Assembly (NCBI GenBank): GCA_030681475.1
Contig: JAUXWT010000073.1
Location: 1-49,694 of the forward strand
Source of the DNA: Bacteroidales bacterium
Lineage (GTDB): Bacteria; Bacteroidota; Bacteroidia; Bacteroidales; FEN-979
Direction: 5' to 3'
DNA length: 49,694 bases
The position numbers and the translations under genes are program-made. Below are positions 45,167 to 49,694 of this stretch, piece after piece. Numbering within the stretch: the first letter of the stretch is position 1; each line of letters begins with the position of its first letter. The notes under the pieces are model-generated. The model had not been told where the DNA came from. It ran no database searches and was given only the letters and a program-made list of their open reading frames with translations.

Positions 45167-47310
45167 CAAAAAGTATATCCAAAATTCACCGAAACAAAAT
45201 AGTCCCTCGGGGTCCCTGCTTCGTAAAAACGTTTGTTGGCTGAGTTGGTATTGGTAAACCCGACATAAATCTCGTTGAAGAGGTTATTTATACCGCCGGA
45301 TACCATGACGTTGAATTTGCCGGATTTCATGTCTATCCCAACTAAACCATTCAAAAGGTTATACGCCTTTGTTTTATCGGTATTTCCATCGTCAACCCAC
45401 AGGCCGCTGATACCCTGATAGCTGGCTTTTGTAAATATGTTGAGCTGTTGGGTAATCGGATGTGAGTAAGTTAGCGATATGTACACATTATTTTCAGGGA
45501 CGCTGGGGACAACATGTCCGGTAAAATCCTTATCTGTTTCAATGAAGTTACCTGATGTGTCAATCACTATTGTCCTGGCTTCATAAGTCAGATACCTGAA
45601 GCGGGAAAAGGTATAGGTCAGTGCAAAGGTGAGCCCCTTGTAAATTTCCAGTTGCGCGCCAAGTTCAGCGCCCATCCGGTTGGTAATGGCTGCATTTCTG
45701 TAATAAATCTCACCCAGCACTTCATACGGAATAATTTCATTGCTGATGCGAATATTGAACACGGTTGCCTCATATATAAACCTTTTAAAAAAATCCTGAT
45801 CCCACCTGTACCTGCTACCCTTGATCCCGATTTCAAAATTTTGCGATTCCTGGGGGTTGAGTTCCTGGTTGAACAACGCAGCAGGGTCGGGACTGCCCAG
45901 TTCGTTGGCTGCCGGCGCATCAAAACTCCATCCGAATGAGGTGTACAGCGCGATCAACGGCGTCAGTTTGTAATTGAGGGCCAACTTCGGGGTAAATGCT
46001 TTGAATGGCCGGTTATCGGTACGGGAGGGGAGTGTTTCTTCGGTTTGGTCATATAGCACATTATCAAATCTCCCGGTTAATAATACGAACATTTTTTTCT
46101 TTACTATTTCGAAGTTATCTGATATGTAAAACCCCTTGTTGATAATGTTTTCACTTTCAATCTGCTGTATCTGGTCGCCTTTCTTTCCTTGGATATTTTC
46201 GTAATATTCGGTCCTTGCAGGTTGCGAAAATATATCTGCGCCAACTGAAAACTCATTATGCCTGGAGCCGATCATTGACTTATTGATGTACCTTGCGCTG
46301 AGTCCCAGCCCATATCTGTTGATGATCCTGTATTCCTTTGAAGTGCGCTCAAAATATTTAATGGTTCCATACGCCGTAACCTCAATTTCATTGTTTAAAT
46401 CTCCCCCGAAAGTTGCTTCATATCTGATGCCAATCCTCCCCTTTGTCGTGATTCTTTTTTCATCCCGGTCAACGGAACGTTGATCTGCCTGCCTTGGGTT
46501 CAATTCGAATTCAGCCCTGGTCAAAGACCCGGGAAGTTTGATAGCACCATCCACAAAATAACCGAGGATGGAAAGTTTTGTATGTGCAGAAGGAGTTGCT
46601 ACAAGTGCCATGTTCAGGATGTGCCAGTATTCATTGTTATGCTGCCGGTATCCATCGTAGTTGACATAACTGTAGGTGGTAAGCAGCCTGTATTTTTCTG
46701 TCTTTACCGCTGCCTTGAACCCGTTTTTATGCAACCCGAACGATCCGAAATGGTTGAACTGAACCACCGATGACCGGTCAAAATCAAGATCGTTGAGGAA
46801 ATTGGCGACCCCGCCCGGAGCGTTCGTATAAAGTGAAGAGGCATTCCCTTTGACGATTTCAATCCGGCCAATGGAATTAAAATCCAGCGCCTCCAGGCGG
46901 GTCTGGCCATCCGGTTCCGATTCGGGAATGTCATCGAGCAATATCCGTATCCCCCTGACCCCCGAATTCGACCTGCTTCCAAAACCCCTGATGGAGAACC
47001 TTACGTCATGATCGCCATACCTTGACTGCAGGAACAAACCGGGAACAGATGAGAGCATATCATTGGCGCCTATCTTACGGTCATATTTAAAATTCACGTA
47101 ATTTAAACGGACCACAGAATATGGAATGTCAATTATTCGTTTTTTAACCCTGGTTGCCGTGATAACGACCTCGTCCAATTCCTGGTACAAAGTATCCGTA
47201 GAAATATCTGCCGAATCAAATTTGCTGATTTGCTGAGCGCCAACGATATTATTTCCTGAGAGCAATATTCCTAAAAGCAAGAATACCGGAACTGATGCTA
47301 TTTTTTTCAT
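45166..47310 (-). CDS. TonB-dependent outer-membrane receptor
   Basis: A 714-residue receptor from the ATG at 47310 (MKKIASVPVFLLLG, a signal peptide); an ATG at 47361 would add 17 residues without sense. The TonB box-like region is near ELDEVVITATRVKK, followed by a plug domain (IPYSVVRLNYVNF, SVPGLFLQSRYG, IRGFGSRSNSGVRG, IEIVKGNASSLY) and a 22-strand barrel ending in an aromatic residue (NFGYTF). It resembles FecA-like iron/siderophore receptors without a carboxypeptidase-like N-terminal domain, so it is not of the SusC type. The ligand is unknown. Confidence 0.92.
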   Translation of the reverse strand: MKKIASVPVFLLLGILLSGNNIVGAQQISKFDSADISTDTLYQELDEVVITATRVKKRIIDIPYSVVRLNYVNFKYDRKIGANDMLSSVPGLFLQSRYGDHDVRFSIRGFGSRSNSGVRGIRILLDDIPESEPDGQTRLEALDFNSIGRIEIVKGNASSLYTNAPGGVANFLNDLDFDRSSVVQFNHFGSFGLHKNGFKAAVKTEKYRLLTTYSYVNYDGYRQHNNEYWHILNMALVATPSAHTKLSILGYFVDGAIKLPGSLTRAEFELNPRQADQRSVDRDEKRITTKGRIGIRYEATFGGDLNNEIEVTAYGTIKYFERTSKEYRIINRYGLGLSARYINKSMIGSRHNEFSVGADIFSQPARTEYYENIQGKKGDQIQQIESENIINKGFYISDNFEIVKKKMFVLLTGRFDNVLYDQTEETLPSRTDNRPFKAFTPKLALNYKLTPLIALYTSFGWSFDAPAANELGSPDPAALFNQELNPQESQNFEIGIKGSRYRWDQDFFKRFIYEATVFNIRISNEIIPYEVLGEIYYRNAAITNRMGAELGAQLEIYKGLTFALTYTFSRFRYLTYEARTIVIDTSGNFIETDKDFTGHVVPSVPENNVYISLTYSHPITQQLNIFTKASYQGISGLWVDDGNTDKTKAYNLLNGLVGIDMKSGKFNVMVSGGINNLFNEIYVGFTNTNSANKRFYEAGTPRDYFVSVNFGYTF

Positions 47311-47361
47311 TGTTTTTAAATTGGACAATGCTGGTTTATAACGAGTTTGTATAAATTTCAT

Positions 47362-47747
47362 TCTGCCCTACCCGACAATGTAAAATTAAAAAAAATGCAG
47401 CTCATATTTGAAAGAAAGAATAATGGACCCCGAAAACTTTATTATCAAATGAGGCAACCATTTTGAAAAAACGGGTCTGATCAAGTAAGAACTTATCAAT
47501 TGCTGTAATAACATATTTTCCCTCAGGCCATTTCCCCGGTATAAGCGCTTACTGAATTTTGTTCGGTTCCTTTTGGTGAAGATACCATTGGTTCATGAGA
47601 ACATACCAACCATAACATTCTGATGAGAAAAAGACAATATGATCATGAATTTCAATTTATTGCAATTGTGGAATAATAGTACCTCATTAAACAAATTGTA
47701 ATTTTATTTTCGTACTTTTGCAACAACCTAAACCAAACCACAAGAAC
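47362..47747. other. 386-base gap with a -7 promoter box
   Basis: No gene or repeat is visible. TACTTTTG at 47713-47720, followed by CA, is a good -7 element 27 bases ahead of the ATG at 47748; the -33 element is not clear. The rest is A/T-rich and without strong hairpins. Confidence 0.45.
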
Positions 47748-49694
47748 ATGAAAAAAATATTTACCCATGCACTAATTCTGATGTTGTGTTGCATCACTTT
47801 TGAACTTTCTGCCCAGGTTGGCCTCAACAACGCCAACATCACCTCTTCGGGCAGTGCCATGCTTGATATTTTTTCGACCGATCAGGGGTTGCTGATTCCG
47901 CGAATCAGCGCTGTAAGCCGCGATCTTATTCCTTCGCCTGCAACCGGACTTTTGATCTATAATACGACCACAAATCTTTTCAATTATTACAATGGCAGTT
48001 TCTGGTATCAGATTGAAGCAACATTTGTTTCAACCACAACCGGAACGATCAGTCCGGGTGGAGGTGTTGCAATTTCCGCGACACCTGGCCAGCAGCCAGA
48101 TAATTCAGCCATGCTGGATGCAAACGATCCATCCAGGGGTTTTTTAATTACAAGAACAACTCCGGCAGCGATCGCCTCACCGGAGAACGGGTTGATAATT
48201 TATGACCAATCGACTGGTCAGTTAAAATATTTTTTCGACAATGAATGGTTCCCCATATGCGCAGTTTCAACCGGGAATTCAGGAACCGGTGGCAGTCAGA
48301 ACTCCATCGGAGTTGCCATTTCCACCACCGGTGCCAGTCCGGATCCTTCAGCCATCCTTGAAGTGATTTCACCGGATAAGGGGGTGCTCATCCCAAGACT
48401 CACCAGCCTTCAGCGTGATGCGATTCTTCCTGTGACCGGCTTGACGATTTTCAATATTTCGACCAAAACTATCGAGTTCTTTAATGGATCTGGATGGTTG
48501 AAGATGAATGTAACCATGCCTGCAGAGGTCATTATTAACGCGGATAACCTTTTTGTTTGTGTGGGAACAGTGGTGAATTTTTCGGCGGCCCCGATAAACG
48601 GAGGTGACATGCCCTTTTACCAGTGGAAAGTAAACGGGTTCACTGCAAGCGCAGGAACCAATTCAACTTATAACTATTCCCCGAACAACAATGATGTGGT
48701 CACCTGTGAAATGACCTCCTCATCTCCCTGTGCCACCGGAAACCCTGCTGTTTCAAACCCGATAACCATAACGGTGAACCCGCTGTTACTGGCCAGTGTT
48801 ACGATTGATGCAGTTCCTCCGGGGGAAATCTGTGATGGCACTTCGGTCACGTTTACAGCAACTCCTGTTGACGGCGGAACTGCTCCATCCTATCAATGGA
48901 TGAACGGGACAGGTCCAATCGCCGGGGCAACAAACTCAACTTATACTTCTTCAACATTAACCAGCGGAAATGTGATCTCCGTGGTAATGACCTCTGGTTT
49001 TGGAGTTCCATTCAACACAACTGTTGAAGGAATTATTGTTTCTGGTCAATCCCAATATTACAATGCTGAAAATATCATCACAGTTGCCGAAACAAATCCA
49101 TTCACAATCGAATCCGGCGGCGGTGCGGAATTTGTCGCCGGGTCAAAGATCAGTTTTAAACCCGGTACAACAGTTCAGAGTGGTGGCTATATGCATGGAC
49201 GCATTTCATCCGCTACCATGCCATGTCTGACCGGTTCACCCGCAACTTCCAACCAGCTTGTCATGACAATAAAACCGCAGCCAGCGGTTGACCCTGTTGG
49301 CAATGCAGCTTATTGTCATGGTGCTTCCACCTCGGCCATCACTTTTAGTGGCCCGGTGGCAGGAACAACCTTTGCATGGGTCAATAACACCACATCCATC
49401 GGCCTCCCTGCAAACGGAACAGGGAATATCCCTTCGTTCATGGCCACCAACACAGGTACATCGCCGGTTATTGCCACCATCACCGTGACACCCACTGCCA
49501 ACGGATGTACAGGAACACCATTGATGTTCACCATCACCGTTTACCCGACAACGACCGTTAACCCTGTGAACAATGCAGCCTATTGCAACGGTGCAGCCAC
49601 TACAGTAATCGACTTTGGCAGCCCGGTGGCAGGAACCACATTTGCATGGGTCAATGATACCCCGTCCATCGGCCTCGCTGCAATCGGATCAGGA
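47748..49694 (+). CDS. Large repeat-containing surface protein, 5' part (runs off right edge)
   Basis: An open frame of 649 codons without stop to the window end. After a signal peptide (MKKIFTHALILMLCCITF, cut near SAQ) three copies of a Bacteroidetes motif of about 80 residues follow: AMLDIF..DQGLLIPRISAVS, AMLDANDPSRGFLITRTTP, AILEVISPDKGVLIPRLTS, each ending in a .YYNGSFW-like segment. Then come two Ig-like PKD-type domains (YQWKVNG, YQWMNGTG), a coathanger-like segment (AENIITVAETNPFTIESGGG), and the start of 90-residue tandem domains (NAAYCHGAST and NAAYCNGAAT). It is likely a T9SS-exported adhesin. Confidence 0.85.
   Translation, partial: MKKIFTHALILMLCCITFELSAQVGLNNANITSSGSAMLDIFSTDQGLLIPRISAVSRDLIPSPATGLLIYNTTTNLFNYYNGSFWYQIEATFVSTTTGTISPGGGVAISATPGQQPDNSAMLDANDPSRGFLITRTTPAAIASPENGLIIYDQSTGQLKYFFDNEWFPICAVSTGNSGTGGSQNSIGVAISTTGASPDPSAILEVISPDKGVLIPRLTSLQRDAILPVTGLTIFNISTKTIEFFNGSGWLKMNVTMPAEVIINADNLFVCVGTVVNFSAAPINGGDMPFYQWKVNGFTASAGTNSTYNYSPNNNDVVTCEMTSSSPCATGNPAVSNPITITVNPLLLASVTIDAVPPGEICDGTSVTFTATPVDGGTAPSYQWMNGTGPIAGATNSTYTSSTLTSGNVISVVMTSGFGVPFNTTVEGIIVSGQSQYYNAENIITVAETNPFTIESGGGAEFVAGSKISFKPGTTVQSGGYMHGRISSATMPCLTGSPATSNQLVMTIKPQPAVDPVGNAAYCHGASTSAITFSGPVAGTTFAWVNNTTSIGLPANGTGNIPSFMATNTGTSPVIATITVTPTANGCTGTPLMFTITVYPTTTVNPVNNAAYCNGAATTVIDFGSPVAGTTFAWVNDTPSIGLAAIGSG

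Overview
The window looks like a chromosome segment of a Bacteroidetes (Bacteroidales-like) bacterium, probably environmental. The evidence is consistent across the window: promoters of the Bacteroidetes type (TTTG, about 19 bp, TAnnTTTG), no strong Shine-Dalgarno sequences, secreted proteins with type IX secretion (T9SS) C-terminal sorting domains, a TonB-dependent receptor, an atpD-atpC pair apart from the other ATP synthase genes, a DksA-like protein lacking most zinc cysteines, and the order coaX / outer-membrane protein / lptC / ppiD-like.

Layout. 1-314: the 5' end of a group II intron running off the left edge, a terminator hairpin and tRNA-Phe with its promoter, all on the minus strand. 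481-6526: a membrane protein, then coaX, an outer-membrane protein and lptC in overlapping reading frames, then a ppiD-like periplasmic chaperone with its own promoter. 6566-8341 (minus): atpC and atpD. 8458-9321: an M23/LysM cell-wall hydrolase. 9410-13888 (minus): lspA, a DksA/TraR-like protein and ileS. 14107-18660: an accessory patch with two AAA+ ATPases of the DUF4143 kind, the decayed remnant of a third, an MntA/HepT toxin-antitoxin pair and a free-standing GldM C-terminal domain. 18696-21305: a decayed LytS/LytTR two-component system, with a frameshifted kinase and a response regulator that has lost two internal pieces. 21302-22111: a methyltransferase.

22108-30674 (minus) is an exopolysaccharide or O-antigen operon. 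In transcription order it encodes a Wzx flippase, a Wzy-like polymerase, two GT4 glycosyltransferases, a second polymerase/ligase, an initiating sugar transferase, a nucleotidyltransferase-fold protein and an SDR epimerase, mostly with 4-base stop/start overlaps. A Wzz-like chain-length protein diverges from it at 30802. Together they form a Wzx/Wzy-type polymer assembly system. 31716-32816 is a secreted endonuclease I. 32883-35597 (minus) is the conserved DUF177-rpmF-plsX-fabH lipid/ribosome cluster.

35922-49694: a small secreted protein behind a promoter with a C9 tract, a large T9SS FG-GAP/VCBS protein (minus), a B12-binding radical SAM enzyme, a 3-hydroxyacyl-CoA dehydrogenase followed by acetate kinase, a Ycf48-like T9SS protein, a TonB-dependent receptor (minus), and the start of a very large repeat-containing surface protein running off the right edge.

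No clearly new biological system is proven here. The signals most worth a second look are the family of 7-base-period tandem arrays in gene gaps, the response regulator with two internal deletions beside a frameshifted kinase, the lone GldM C-terminal domain, the C9 promoter tract, the paired 18-bp repeats in front of an AAA+ ATPase, and the intron sitting just behind a tRNA terminator.
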